NCBI GenBank assembly: GCA_947568835.1
Contig: OX387609.1
Coordinates: forward strand, 10,307,660-10,371,659
Direction of reading: 5' to 3'
From: Protonemura montana
Taxonomy: Eukaryota > Arthropoda > Insecta > Plecoptera > Nemouridae
Length of the DNA stretch: 64,000 nucleotides
The notes under the pieces were generated by a model. The model was not told the DNA's origin. It worked only from the letters and a program-made list of their open reading frames with translations, and did not search any database. Positions within the stretch are counted from its first letter, which is position 1; the number at the start of each line of letters is the position of its first letter. Shown in pieces: positions 46,452 to 57,215 of the stretch. A program made the translations under genes and the position numbers.

Positions 46452-47219
46452 ATGATTCTATATCAAGTTATTCTTGTGCTAACAATAGCATTCAAAAGTG
46501 TCAACAGCATTTCTAAAATGGCGACCTACTGCGAGCTATCCTGCGAACGTACCAAATCAAGAAGCCAACATCCAATAAAACCTTGCGAAGACATCATCAA
46601 CGTGATACCGCTGACAGACTGCCTGGGGAGTCGTGTCAGACGAATACTCGGCCACAACGAAGAATTGCTGCAAACGATAAATGATTACCGAAGTCTGATT
46701 TCATGTCGAAGCAACGAGAACGTGACCTTGCAACCTCTGGTTTGGAGCAGGGATCTCGAGGAGATCTCTGGCCGTTGGGTCTACCAATGCGGGAAGAAAC
46801 CACTTGACCTATGCTCCACCGATGCGTTACTCGGTGGCCATCCTCATTTTGGGATGACAATCGGTCACTATGAACATGACAAAACTAGGTGGGGAGGCAG
46901 GAACGAGTTCAGAGAGTATCTAGCGTTGTGGATGGACGGTCGCGATGAGTTTAATTGGGAGAGTGCGTCGCGGTACGAGTACAACGAGAGGACTGCGACG
47001 TTTAGCCAACTGGTTTGGGGTGACACGAAGAATGTGGGGTGCTCGGTGTTGAGATACGACCGCGACCATCGAACTGTCATAGACACAATTGTGTGTGTTT
47101 TTCTACCAGGGGGCAATCTGATTGGACAATCCATGAGAACAAGTGGAGGTTTAGTACCACTGAGCTCATTTAAAAATTGGGTTATTTGTTCTGTTTTCGT
47201 TGTTTTTTCTAGTTTCTAG
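46452..47219 (+). CDS. Secreted CAP/SCP-domain (antigen-5-like) protein
   Basis: Single-exon protein of 255 aa starting at the ATG at 46452. The signal peptide (about 1-20) ends near SVNS. A Cys-rich stretch is followed by the CAP fold from about residue 69. Landmarks are NDYRSLIS, LVWSRDLEEI, the CAP1-like motif FSQLVWGDTKNVGCS (about 184-198) and the CAP2-like motif VCVFLPGGNLIGQ (about 214-226). A C-terminal hydrophobic segment (about 242-255) could be a GPI-anchor signal or membrane tail. In arthropods this family includes antigen-5-like and many non-venom secreted proteins; nothing here implies toxicity. The two histidines usual in the CAP cavity appear replaced (TINDYR for the usual HN-YR; ATFSQ for GHFTQ), suggesting a divergent member. 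Absence of introns may indicate a retrocopy. Confidence 0.85.
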   Translation: MILYQVILVLTIAFKSVNSISKMATYCELSCERTKSRSQHPIKPCEDIINVIPLTDCLGSRVRRILGHNEELLQTINDYRSLISCRSNENVTLQPLVWSRDLEEISGRWVYQCGKKPLDLCSTDALLGGHPHFGMTIGHYEHDKTRWGGRNEFREYLALWMDGRDEFNWESASRYEYNERTATFSQLVWGDTKNVGCSVLRYDRDHRTVIDTIVCVFLPGGNLIGQSMRTSGGLVPLSSFKNWVICSVFVVFSSF

Positions 47220-47314
47220 AATTCGAATCTTGTTGATAAATTAGGTGAAATTAAGGCTCATTAAACATAGTTTTAACTATTCAGTGCATTTGATTGATAA
47301 TTGATTAAATTGGA

Positions 47315-47610
47315 TTAAACGACGCACTGTTTTGACAACAGGCCCTGCGACACCGGTCTAATGGCGTCGTTGAATGAGTGAACGATGATGAAACGTACCT
47401 AGCCTAGAAGGGATTATGATAAACCCGGGGCTAGCACGTGAACCTACTCCTAGCCTGTGTGGACCACCGGCTAAACGTTCCTTCCGAAGGACGGTACAAC
47501 GCGAACAACAGGATTCCTCTACAAATCCACGCTGTCGAGAGGTTGATAAGCAAGGCGAGTGAAGTTGCTGTACTAACTTTCATCCCTCCAACCTCTCTCC
47601 CAAACAGAAT
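47315..47610 (-). mobile_element. 5S-headed SINE, head missing
   Basis: Minus-strand tail (inverse of AAAACAGTGCGTCGTTTAAT), the GCCATTAGACCGGTG segment, a core with inverse GTTTAGCCGGTGG, and the middle to GGGAGAGAGG. The 5S head is absent. Confidence 0.78.
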
Positions 47611-47859
47611 AAAGTAAATGTGAATAAAATTGCTAAAATAACGACCGGGTTTGACATTTTCATTTTTGTTTTGCCAAATAATTAAACCGGCCATTTTGAT
47701 GATTAGTTAGAAACATAATGAATTCGTCAACCACAACCAAAGTTACATTCATTTGCCAAAATTGAGATGCTTTATATGCAAATGCTTCAAAGAAACCACT
47801 AGTTAAAAAAAAAAACCCAATTAATCTCCACTGTAACGGGGCCAATCAGACATCACTAT

Positions 47860-48240
47860 TTCGACCACCCCTTCCAACTCCTCGCTCACCGAACGGTACC
47901 ACGCCGTCGACCACACACAACATATCGCATGAACCTGCCAGCCAAACGCCGTACACGAAGATAATAAATAACAAAGGCATGTCCACCTCGCCAGAGCAGG
48001 CCGCAGGAGAAAGTGGTCGACTCTCAGTTGCGTAACCCCCCTCCCCAGTCCCTGGACTGACCAGTGGTCAGCAGTAAGCCGGAACCGGCGCCGAGATCCC
48101 GATCCAGATTAGCTACGGTGTCGGCCGGCGGTCAGTGATGTAATTTGTTGGTGGACTGCACCGTGGTGTTGGTATTTTATGGGTGGACCACTCAAGACTG
48201 CAGGGTGCTAGCTCGACACTTACACATTTAGCTCATCGGC
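47860..48240. other. Unexplained GC-richer segment downstream of the CAP gene
   Basis: A stretch of about 380 bases clearly richer in GC than its flanks, including ACTGACCAGTGGTCAGCAG and CCGGAACCGGCGCCGAG palindromic parts. No coding frame or repeat family was recognised. It could be a regulatory element or an untranslated exon. Confidence 0.35.
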
Positions 48241-51140
48241 CCAGTCAAACATCATTGTCTCCAGCTCTGTGACGCATTTTTTTCATTATTATTATTTTTT
48301 AATCCCGATTGACTATAAAATTATATGAGATATGTCATAATTTGACATATGCTGATGTAACAGGAGGTGTTCTCTTTGTTTGGACTAATGTCTGTTCGTT
48401 AAAAACCTAACATTCCATTATTTTCTTATTTGCCAACAGACAATCAAAAATTTATTTTTGTTAACGGTCTGTTATTTAGTTAACTGGCCACAGAAAAGCC
48501 GGCAAATGAGCAAATGAGCGGTCATTTATCTGGTGCCAAATCCTTGCCCTATCAAGAGCAATGCTTATGAACAGGATGTTCAACTCAACAGGTTGTTTTT
48601 TTGGTGTTTTTTGCGATAAAAAACGTGGAATTTTCAGAGAATGTGAAGTTTCACATCCTGATTTAAATGAATTGTTGAACCCAAAATTCAGTTCCCCGTG
48701 ACGTCGTTTTGTCTTCGCATTATTGCTCGCTACGACCAGACAAAATGATAGTCGAGTCACCAACCTGGTAGTTCAAAATTTAGCAGAATGTTTCACTCTT
48801 TAATACATTTTTTAATATTTATATTTTTGCGCTTTTTATGACCTAAAAATTGCAGACCACTTCGTGATTTGAGACTTCATGTTAAGTCAACTTATATATT
48901 AATCTTGTGGAATCTTTCCAGAACCGGAAACAGTTTGCTTGACCGGAAGCTTTGCTTGACCGGAACAGGAACCCCAAGCCGAGCCCAAAACTTTGGAAAA
49001 ATGTATATCCGATTTTGAAAATTAGGCATCAAATTTTTTTAATCCTGAACCCGAAACTTAAAAAACTTTAAAGTGAATCTAAAGAACGATTGATATTGGT
49101 TTGGTTCCCTGGTTTGGTTGGCAACCTTCATGAGTTGCTAGTCTCTGAATTCTGAACTCTTTCTTACAGCGCGGTCTAAACAACTAAACAAGCTGCGACG
49201 TTCTAAACCAGACTAACGTTCTAAACAAGGCCGCTTGCAAGTTCTAAACAATTACAATTACATTTTCTACCCTTTCAAGGGGGCTTAAAGAAGGTTCATA
49301 ATGTTACTTAGAGCAAGAAAAAAGCTCTCCTTGCTAAAAGCAAGAAGCATCGCCATTGTGCTAACATTATCCCAAAAAGTAAGCGACAAAAACAAATGTA
49401 GTTCACCAAGAGAAGTTCAACTCTGCCTGTTGGATCCTCATCTCAGCTTCAAGGTACAAAAAAAACGCAGCACGGTGATCTCAAAACAATATCTCAACTT
49501 ATCACACAAAGTGTCAATATCTCAAACAAAACATAAACACCTGGCGATTGCAGCGGCAAGCGACAAAGACAAGAAATTGTTCTTATAATTGACTCATGTT
49601 TAATTGTCCATGATGAGTCACAAGCACGGTACAGTTTTTCCGACTAAATTTTCTTTACCTAATGCCAGTTTTTTACGACATATATTCGCTTTAAAACGTT
49701 GGGAAAACAGACTTGACTGCCAATTTAAAAGACCATTTGGTCATAGCAAAGGTCAAATGTATGGACTAGTTTTGCGGGCTATATTTTCTTAACCTGATAG
49801 CAGTTTTTCCGAGATGTATTCGCTTTAAAACGTTGGGAAAACAGACATTACTACCCAATTAAAAGGATTTTTTTTTTTAAAGGTTTAAAACAAGAATTTG
49901 TTTGGGGAAAAGCACCAGTTACCTAAAAGATCTCCCCTAAAAGCTGCAAGTCTCGGACCCAAGGTGCGTCCATCCTTGTTGCAGGACGGCGCAAGCATTG
50001 AAAGGTTGCCATGACACTACACACATCTTTATTACCACCAGCTACCAGCGAATTACATAAAACTGAGTAGAAACGTTACGCCTCAACGAGAAAGTAGTTA
50101 TTACTCTAAATTCTCTAATGGCTGTCGTTTATTCTTCAACATCTCGACACTGACAGCTAAAGGATCACAACGTTGCAAAGACTGACTCAATTTGTTGGTT
50201 AGATTTTCGCCGAAAAAAAAACCACCTGTTTGAACATCCTGTTCTTGGTAGGATCCGGACTTTGCATCAGATAAATAATGTACTTATTATTTTTTACTCA
50301 ATTGCAGTTTTTTTTGTAGTTGTTGCCACGTTAAGTAATTAACAGACTGTTAACAAAAATAATATCTTATGTTTTGCTGTTGCCAAGCAGCTTACCAATT
50401 AACGGACTGTTAGCTGCCTAGCGAATCACTGAAAAACCTGGCCAGGAGTCAATGCGCACAAAGAAACCTGCGGCTTTATTTCTGACCAACTTTGCAGATA
50501 TGTAAAAAGTCATTATTGGCATGATTTTGTAAGACCAGAGTCAAAAAGATTGAAGTATGAACGTGATACTAGAAATGGAAGAAAGATACATTTGTTAATT
50601 TGGTAAATTTTGATTGTTTTCTGACAAAAGAAAAATAAGTAAATTTAATAAATTGAAAAGTGCAATAAATCAAACACATTTGAACAAAAATGTAGAACAA
50701 CTGTAGAAATGACAATTGGTAGCGTTATTTTCCAATAGCAAGAAACTAAAAAAAAAACTTACAAAAAAAGCCCAGATTATTTCAATCCGATAACGGCTTT
50801 TCATCCATTATTATTATTTTATGAGCTATATTAGAAAGCTACGAAATAAAAAATACCCGAGAAATTAATGAGGGTAAATAGTGTACCTGTAGTAGCAACA
50901 TATTGACTGAAAATGTCAACTTGTTACGGGCATTCGATAATTAGCAGAATAATTAACAAGTACGTCGTTTATTCTCATTAGAAAATGTCCTATTACAGAG
51001 CCGTTGCGTGTAATTACTCTCATTTAGATCCTTAATTCAGGTAGGAAGTCGGAAGAAATTCTATAGCGGAGACTTAATCACGATTTTCATGAGCCAATTC
51101 AATTGAATGACTGATTAAACGCAAGAAATATGAAAAAAAT
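48241..51140. other. AT-rich intergenic, no gene seen
   Basis: Traces of the GTTAACGG/GTTGCC repeat lie near 48455 and 50325-50425. An open frame at 49301-49588 has no domain or signal that I recognise, and I do not call it. Confidence 0.4.
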
Positions 51141-51310
51141 ATTATTAGAAACACTAAAACCCTCTCAAAAACTGATGCCCAATCGCGCACTCGGCTGGAA
51201 GCGGTATAGAGATCGGGGTTCGAGTCTCTGTTTGGCCATCAATTTTTAAGAGGGTGCTGGTGTTCCTAATAATCAAATACCGCGCGCATTGCCAGCGTTC
51301 ACAATTTAAA
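51141..51310 (+). mobile_element. Long-TIR/tRNA-like element with clear inverted ends
   Basis: ATTATTAGAAACACTAAAAC and CCTCTCAAAAACTGATGCCC at the left are mirrored by GGCCATCAATTTTTAAGAGG and GGTGTTCCTAATAATCAAAT at the right. Between them is a tRNA 3' half with GATCGGGGTTCGAGTC. The tRNA 5' half is lost or scrambled. Confidence 0.65.
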
Positions 51311-51984
51311 TCAAATCTCACAGACACAAACATTCGTCGCAAATGAAGGTGTTTTAAATTTATTCACTTGTCGTGTTAGCTAAATCAATGATCGATAGAT
51401 ACCCGAAACGGAGTCTTAATGACCAGTGCCATCACGACACCGCCATGAGCCACCTTTCACGCATGAAATGTGCGTTTAAAAATGCGTGCGAGGTGCGTAC
51501 CTAATTGGTTGACACCTTGCAGCGCAAAGCTTCCTAACTATTATCTGTTCTAGTCAAGAATTTTATTGTTTTTTACATTTGGCTAGCACCCATGTCGTAA
51601 CCATGACACTCGACTTGCTTGTGTGTTGTTTTCGGGTTTTAGTGGTTTAAAATATAGATGTTAGGAAAGTTTATTGCCCTAGCTCGGAACACGGCTAGAT
51701 GGCCGAGCTGGGTGTTTTGCATAATGATGTGGTTTTATACCCGCTGTCTTTGGGCTAAAGTCGTTTTTGGTTTTTATGGCAGTGTCGTAAAAAAATTAAT
51801 CTTTACTCTTTTATGACAATTATATGTCGGACTGATTTTTTTAAACGCCTTGCAGGGACTTGAAATCTGGTCCTTGTATTAAGATGTTTTCTTATTAAGA
51901 ACGATTTAAAGCATTTCTGTTAATATTATATACAAAATTACAAAAAGAATTGGCGTAGCTTATCTTGCGTGCAAAGAAGTTAAT

Positions 51985-52140
51985 ATACCAGTTCTGTTCG
52001 TGAGATAGGTTGTAGGGATGAAAGTAGGTACAGCTCCCTCTCGACAGCATGGATTTGTGGAGGAATCCTGCTGTTCGAGATGTACCGTCTTTCGGAAGGG
52101 ACGTTAAGCCGGTGGTCCCCTTGGTGCTCTTCGACATGAA
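51985..52140 (+). mobile_element. 5S-headed SINE, left half (split by transposon)
   Basis: The middle segment from CAGTTCTGTTCGTGAGATAG through the core GGGACGTTAAGCCGGTGGTC to CTCTTCGACATGAA. The SINE stops exactly at the TA of the pogo-like insertion and resumes at 54729. Confidence 0.85.
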
Positions 52141-52142
52141 TA

Positions 52143-54726
52143 TTGTAAAAGAACGGTTCTGGATATCGTGCCCATTTGTGGATAGGTTTTTTCTGCGTGC
52201 CGTAGCGATCCTAGTTTCACTGCTAGTACAATGATGTTGGTCTGCATCGATAGCTCAGTCGATAAGCTTTCATTCCCTACCACGCAGCTAGGTGGCATTA
52301 CCTCCCGCTGGAACAAAAGCTAGTAATTTGGTCCAAATCTGTCAGACTTGTCATTTTTGATGGTGGTTGCAATTGACAATTTGCAGTGTTCGCCCATAAT
52401 ACTCGTGAATAAGTAAGTATTAAATATACTATCATGCTCTTTTTATCATAAGATAGCTAGAGAACCAATTATGAAGATGATTACATCATCGTATTTTTTT
52501 GAGTATCCTACATTTAACGCAGATGATTTGAAAAGAATGAAATTTGAAACGTTATTGCAACTTTTTTCTCGATTTTAGTGATGTTACGTTAACGCTTGCA
52601 ATGTAAACACTCTATTTTTATCCGTTTTACCTGCAGGAAATCGGTAGTATGCCTCGAAAGTACACTAAGGAGGCCTTAGACATGGCAGTGAATGCGGTTC
52701 AAAATACGGGTGCGTCTCTTTCCATGGCATCTAAGGAGTATGGGGTCCCCTATGGTACTTTGCATCGAAGAGTAAGTGGGCAAGTTAGTGAAGACGTCTT
52801 TTCTTCTGGACCAAGACCCATTCTCGGATGGGATACAGAATTAGAGATAAAGGAAACAATTATCGAGCTTCAGAAGATGGGTCACGGGGTAACGGTGTCA
52901 GAGGTTCTGGAGCTGGCCGGAAAGGTGGATGCTGCTAGCAATAATCCCGTCTTCAAGAATGGATTACCAAGCACCCGATGGTACCAGAGATTTTTTAAAA
53001 GGCACAATTTAAGCCTTAGAACACCTGAGAACTTGTCAGTTGCCCGCATTCAAATGGCAACGGAGGCTGTGAGAGATGAATTTTTTGATAAATTAACGGA
53101 AATTGTGACCGAGCTGAAGGTCGATGGGAGTCGAATATTTAACATGGATGAATCCGGGATGCAAGTGGTTATGAAAGGAAGGAAGGTTGTCGCATCTAGA
53201 GGTTCAAAGAGCGTTTTCGTTAAAAAGAGTGGCGAAAGAAGTGAGAACATCACGGTGGTTGGTTGCGCTAATGCAACGGGGACCATAATCTTGCCACCTA
53301 TGGTGATTTTCAAGGGAGCCTCCCTCAACAATGAGCTAATGACTGGAGCCCCTGAAGGCACGATTTTTGCATCAGCCCCTAGGGGTTACATGATATCGGA
53401 GCTGTTTTTTGATTGGTTTGTGAAGTTTCTCAGTCACATTCCACCAAAACGACCAGTGCTATTGCTGTTAGACGGTCATGCCACCCATATGTCACGCGAA
53501 GTGTTACTGCTAGCACGAGAAAACCAGATAACATTTTTATGCTTTCCACCACACACAACTCAGTTGTACCAACCTATGGATGTGGGGGTATACAAACCAT
53601 TGAAAGATGCTTTTAAGGAGGAGTGCGATAAAAGAATGCGACGCACTCGGAAACTAAAAATGAATAGGTACGACTTTTGCCAAATTCTTGGACCAGCATG
53701 GTTGAAGGGTGTCAACCCTTGCAATGTTGTGGGAGGCTTTCGAGGCAGTGGTGTGTGGCCAATAGACCGAGAAGCAATCAGGCCGGAGCGTCTTGTAGGC
53801 TCTATCGGGAATGAAGGCGATGCTGGATCTGCTGTGTCAACCTCGAAAGTATCGCCAGTCGTTTCTGCAATCCGGGAGCTTTTTTCTCCAATACCCATCC
53901 CAGAGAATGAAGGAAAGAAATCAAGAGCAATTACCAAGACCAGATGCCTCACCTCGGACGAATATCTGATGGAAATGGATTTGAAACAAGCGGCAAAAGA
54001 TGACCGAGAAACTTCAAAGAAAAAGGGGAAACAAAAGCGTAAGCGAGCGGAATCGGACGATGACAGCATCTACGCCGATGATGTGGCGGAGCTACTTACA
54101 GAGTCGACGGATGACAACGATGAAAATGAAGGTGGCCACGTGCCTTGTGGCTCTTGTAAGAAAAGGTTCAGTACCGATGTCAACGGCGAAAATTGGTTTC
54201 AGTGTTCGGTCCTCAAATGCAAAACGTGGTATCACCTAACATGTCAAAATTTCCCAAATGATTCTAAGCGCAAACAGATTGTTTGTTTGAAATGTAAAAA
54301 AAAATAAGGAAGTGTCAGTAACAGTTTCACACCAAAAACAGACTTGTGAAGCCCATATAAAAAAACTATCCAGAACTGGCACAAGAGTAGATTTTTTGTT
54401 TTATCCATAACTCTTTCAAATTTGATTTGATTTTATTCCGCCTTCCAGAAATGTATTTCCTGTCGTTTGGGCAACAATGTCAAATTTTTTCAAAAATATG
54501 TAGTCAAAAATCCAAAACCGGGAAGGCCTGCCCGGTTCTGGATAATTTAATCGTTTTTCAAATTCATCATAGATTTGAAAATTTGTCGTAAATGTCATGT
54601 ATATATTTTTTTCCTTGAAATATAATGTGTTTCTTACTTACAAAAAAATATCTTATTTTTTCGGCGTTGTAGGTGAGACCACAAATAAAATAAATCCAAC
54701 CCCCATCCAGAACCGTGCCTTTACCC
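52143..54726 (+). mobile_element. Complete pogo/Tigger-like DNA transposon (2584 bp)
   Basis: Terminal inverted repeats of 22 bp (52143-52164 and 54705-54726) agree at 18 positions and share ACGGTTCTGGAT. The element is flanked by TA on both sides (52141-52142 and 54727-54728), and the host SINE continues across the gap, which fixes both ends. Further copies of the GGTTCTGGATA-type motif lie inside the right end (about 54366 and 54528). It carries one uninterrupted transposase gene. Old flanks but an intact gene suggest fairly recent activity or selection on the protein. Confidence 0.88.
52649..54307 (+). CDS. pogo/Tigger-like DDE transposase with C-terminal PHD-like finger
   Basis: Intact 552-aa protein that would cut and move the surrounding element in the nucleus. 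An N-terminal Psq-type helix-turn-helix (about 3-45: YTKEALDMAVNAVQ, SKEYGVPYGTLHRRV) and a CENP-B-type second HTH (about 60-135) bind DNA. The DDE_1 endonuclease follows, with acidic residues at D167 (FNMDESG), D275 (LLLLDGHATH) and D311 (YQPMDVGVYKPLK), 35 residues apart for the last pair. A basic KKKGKQKRKR segment is a likely nuclear signal. Residues about 500-549 form a PHD-like zinc finger (CGSC, FQCSVLKCKTWYHLTC, CLKC). The start is the first Met, and TGCAG at 52633-52637 could be a splice acceptor of a 5' UTR intron. No frameshift or stop is seen. Confidence 0.92.
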   Translation: MPRKYTKEALDMAVNAVQNTGASLSMASKEYGVPYGTLHRRVSGQVSEDVFSSGPRPILGWDTELEIKETIIELQKMGHGVTVSEVLELAGKVDAASNNPVFKNGLPSTRWYQRFFKRHNLSLRTPENLSVARIQMATEAVRDEFFDKLTEIVTELKVDGSRIFNMDESGMQVVMKGRKVVASRGSKSVFVKKSGERSENITVVGCANATGTIILPPMVIFKGASLNNELMTGAPEGTIFASAPRGYMISELFFDWFVKFLSHIPPKRPVLLLLDGHATHMSREVLLLARENQITFLCFPPHTTQLYQPMDVGVYKPLKDAFKEECDKRMRRTRKLKMNRYDFCQILGPAWLKGVNPCNVVGGFRGSGVWPIDREAIRPERLVGSIGNEGDAGSAVSTSKVSPVVSAIRELFSPIPIPENEGKKSRAITKTRCLTSDEYLMEMDLKQAAKDDRETSKKKGKQKRKRAESDDDSIYADDVAELLTESTDDNDENEGGHVPCGSCKKRFSTDVNGENWFQCSVLKCKTWYHLTCQNFPNDSKRKQIVCLKCKKK

Positions 54727-54728
54727 TA

Positions 54729-54890
54729 TGCTACATGCCAGTAGGTACCGTGTTTCCCCTCTTCTCTTCTAGGCTAGGTTAGGTCAGACACCATCCTCAT
54801 AATCATTAACTCATTCACCGACGCAATTATACCAGTACCGCACGGTCCGTTGTAAAAACAGTTCGTCGCTAAACAGCAATAATAAAGCAA
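54729..54890 (+). mobile_element. 5S-headed SINE, right half (split by transposon)
   Basis: It resumes with TGCTACATGCCAGTAGGTAC, corresponding to the SINE GGCTACGTGCCGGCACC, and runs through CATTCACCGACGC to AAAACAGTTCGTCGCTAAAC. It completes the copy begun at 51985. Confidence 0.85.
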
Positions 54891-55684
54891 TTAAGAAGTA
54901 AACACTGACAGAAATATTTGTGCCTGTAAATTTGTCGAAGAATGATGCCAATTTAATTATTGTCTTACCTTCCGTAGTCAAAATCTTTTGTCTCCGCGAA
55001 CCGCTGCCTGTCACGCTCATGGCCAGAACTGGAATGAAGTTCAAGAGCAACAAATCGACCGTAACAATCTGCTAACCACATAATTACACTCAACATATTC
55101 GAGCAAGGGCACTACCCGAACACATAAACTGGGTTACTAGGGTTTCAATGCAATTACGTTGACTGGGTATAATGTAGGTATTAAAATCATGTCCAACCAT
55201 ATTATAAAATGCAGCAGTCCATTTAGCAAAAGCAACAAACAACTACGACAGTTGATACAATTAATTTGTGATTGATACCCGTCAACGTGTTTCAGTAAAT
55301 ATCCACTTCATTTTAAAGCGAAAAATTAATGTAATTTTTAAGGAAAAAATCGTATTTACGGAGGTGAAATAGCATCAAAGTCATTCGGTAATTTATTAAA
55401 ACAAATAATTTCATCCAACTACATAAAGAGTAGTAAACTAATGGAGTGTAAAGGAATTTGTAGCCGTCAAACCCTCGATGTTTCGAGCGCAACCAAGCAT
55501 GGGTATTGCAACGTGGTCTGCCTACCCAAGCACGACCAACAACCATTGGTCTTGACCTAGGATTCCGTTCAGACCGCCGACGCAGTCAGCCAGAAACATG
55601 TAAACATTGGCCGAACTTGATGGCTTCTAGCTACCGGCAATCTTCTTCGAAGATGCTATGAATTTAAAAATCTTAAAATTTATC
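54891..55684. other. Intergenic, no gene seen
   Basis: No exon, RNA gene or repeat family was supported. Confidence 0.4.
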
Positions 55685-55890
55685 AGGAGAGAGGTTGGAG
55701 GGATGAAAGTTAGTACAGCTTCACTCGCCTTGCTTATCAACATCTCGACAGCATGGATTTGTGGAGGAATCCTGTTGTTCGCGTTGTACCGTCTTTCAAA
55801 AGGGACGTTTTAGAAGGAGGTTCTGGCCACCGACGAAATTCAAGTATCACATGACCAGTTATCAAAAACAGTGCGTCGTTAAACACCACA
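55685..55890 (+). mobile_element. 5S-headed SINE fragment with internal deletion
   Basis: Middle segment GAGAGAGGTTGGAGGGATG and TGGATTTGTGGAGGAATCC, a truncated core, then a tail with CAAAAACAGTGCGTCGTTAA. No head. Confidence 0.78.
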
Positions 55891-56289
55891 AATGAATCTG
55901 ATAACAAATCGTCTGCTTTGCTAAAGACATGATCTGTTTGCAAGTATCAGATCCCGAGGAGCAAGCCATGCAAAGTGGTGGTAAATCTTGTCTTGTTAAT
56001 CACGGCCAGTGATCGTGAATTCAGAGTGACAGGAGAATATGCCAGCAGCACTTTGCCATCGACTCCGATTGCCACCGACATCTTTGATCCCTTGTCAAAA
56101 CCAATCGATGATTGGTGTGCAGTGATTGCATCTGTTGCGGTGAAAGCTTGCTGTTGGACGAACGCATGGTCAAGCCGTTGGGAGGTTTGTCGATGAATTT
56201 CATGATTTCTGGTGTATGTAATTTAAAAAAAGGGTTTATAAGAATATATCTATGAACTATTTAATATCTTTACTGCCGTAAATCAATGC

Positions 56290-56470
56290 CCTTTCATGGC
56301 AAACCATTCGGTGGTCACCTATCTAATACCTGATCCAGCGCAGTGTTGCTTAACTTCGGTGATCTCACGAGGACCGGTGTTTCCAACACGCCAAACCGTT
56401 CGGTGGTCACCCATCTTATACCTGACCCAGCGCAGTGTTGCTTAACTTCAATCCCACCAACCTCTCTCCG
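56290..56470 (-). repeat. Two 5S-like SINE heads joined to a middle fragment
   Basis: Minus-strand heads with inverses of GATCACCGAAGTTAAGCAAC and GGATGGGTGACCACCGAACG in the 92-bp register, followed by the inverse of GAGAGAGGTTGG near 56460. Confidence 0.78.
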
Positions 56471-56884
56471 CACAGAACTGCTCAACAGCCTCCAGAAGTA
56501 ATCTAACATCTCTGACCTGCTACCAACAGTGTACCAACATGATAATACATACATTCATTCTTCCGTTACAGAACACGAAATAATTTATCCTTTTTTAACG
56601 AGGCGCTAAGAAATGTATTCGATTCCACACTCCACGGGACCGATCTATCAGACTTGCGATCAACCTGTTGCCCTCGCCGAAAAGCAATCTTAACACCATT
56701 ACTCACGCAACACCCACGCAATGCGGCACAGATATGAACCCGGTGGCTCCAGGCTAAATCACCACCCACTCAATCTTGGAAAACATCGCTACGTTTTAGT
56801 GCGAGCCAGGGGTAAGCATTTTCGGTTAAAGTTCTTTCTTCATGACTTCTTGGTTGAATCATGCTACACTGTCATTGCTAAAAA

Positions 56885-57215
56885 TGGCCGCCAAAGTAAT
56901 ACTTTACCGCGACAAAGATGGAGGATGCTACTAAATGGCGTTACCGTCGTTTCGAGTGTTAAGAAATTTCATTTCTTTATTTCTCACAGATTACTCGGCA
57001 TTTGAGACTGGTTTACGCTCAATTAGTCTTTCATGATGCCAACCTTACCGATTGATACACGCGTACCGATATTTTGAATGGTTAAAATTTGCTAAAAAAA
57101 ACGGCCACAAGCGCCATCGGGTATCACCCTCCGTTACCAAGTGTTGCCGGGCTCGTTTGTTCAGCAGAAAGCTTAACATTAACACTGGCCTATCTGACTT
57201 TACCTATAAACTCAA
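56885..57215 (+). repeat. Interspersed repeat of about 330 bp, copy 5
   Basis: GTTACCGTCGTTTCGAGTG, CTCACAGATTACTCGGCATT, GAGACTGGTTTACGCTCAAT, CAAGCGCCATCGGGT and TGTTGCCGGGCTCGTTTG occur in family order. Confidence 0.7.

Noticed and set aside
53560-54069. 169-residue minus-strand frame
   Set aside because: Antisense shadow of the transposase gene.
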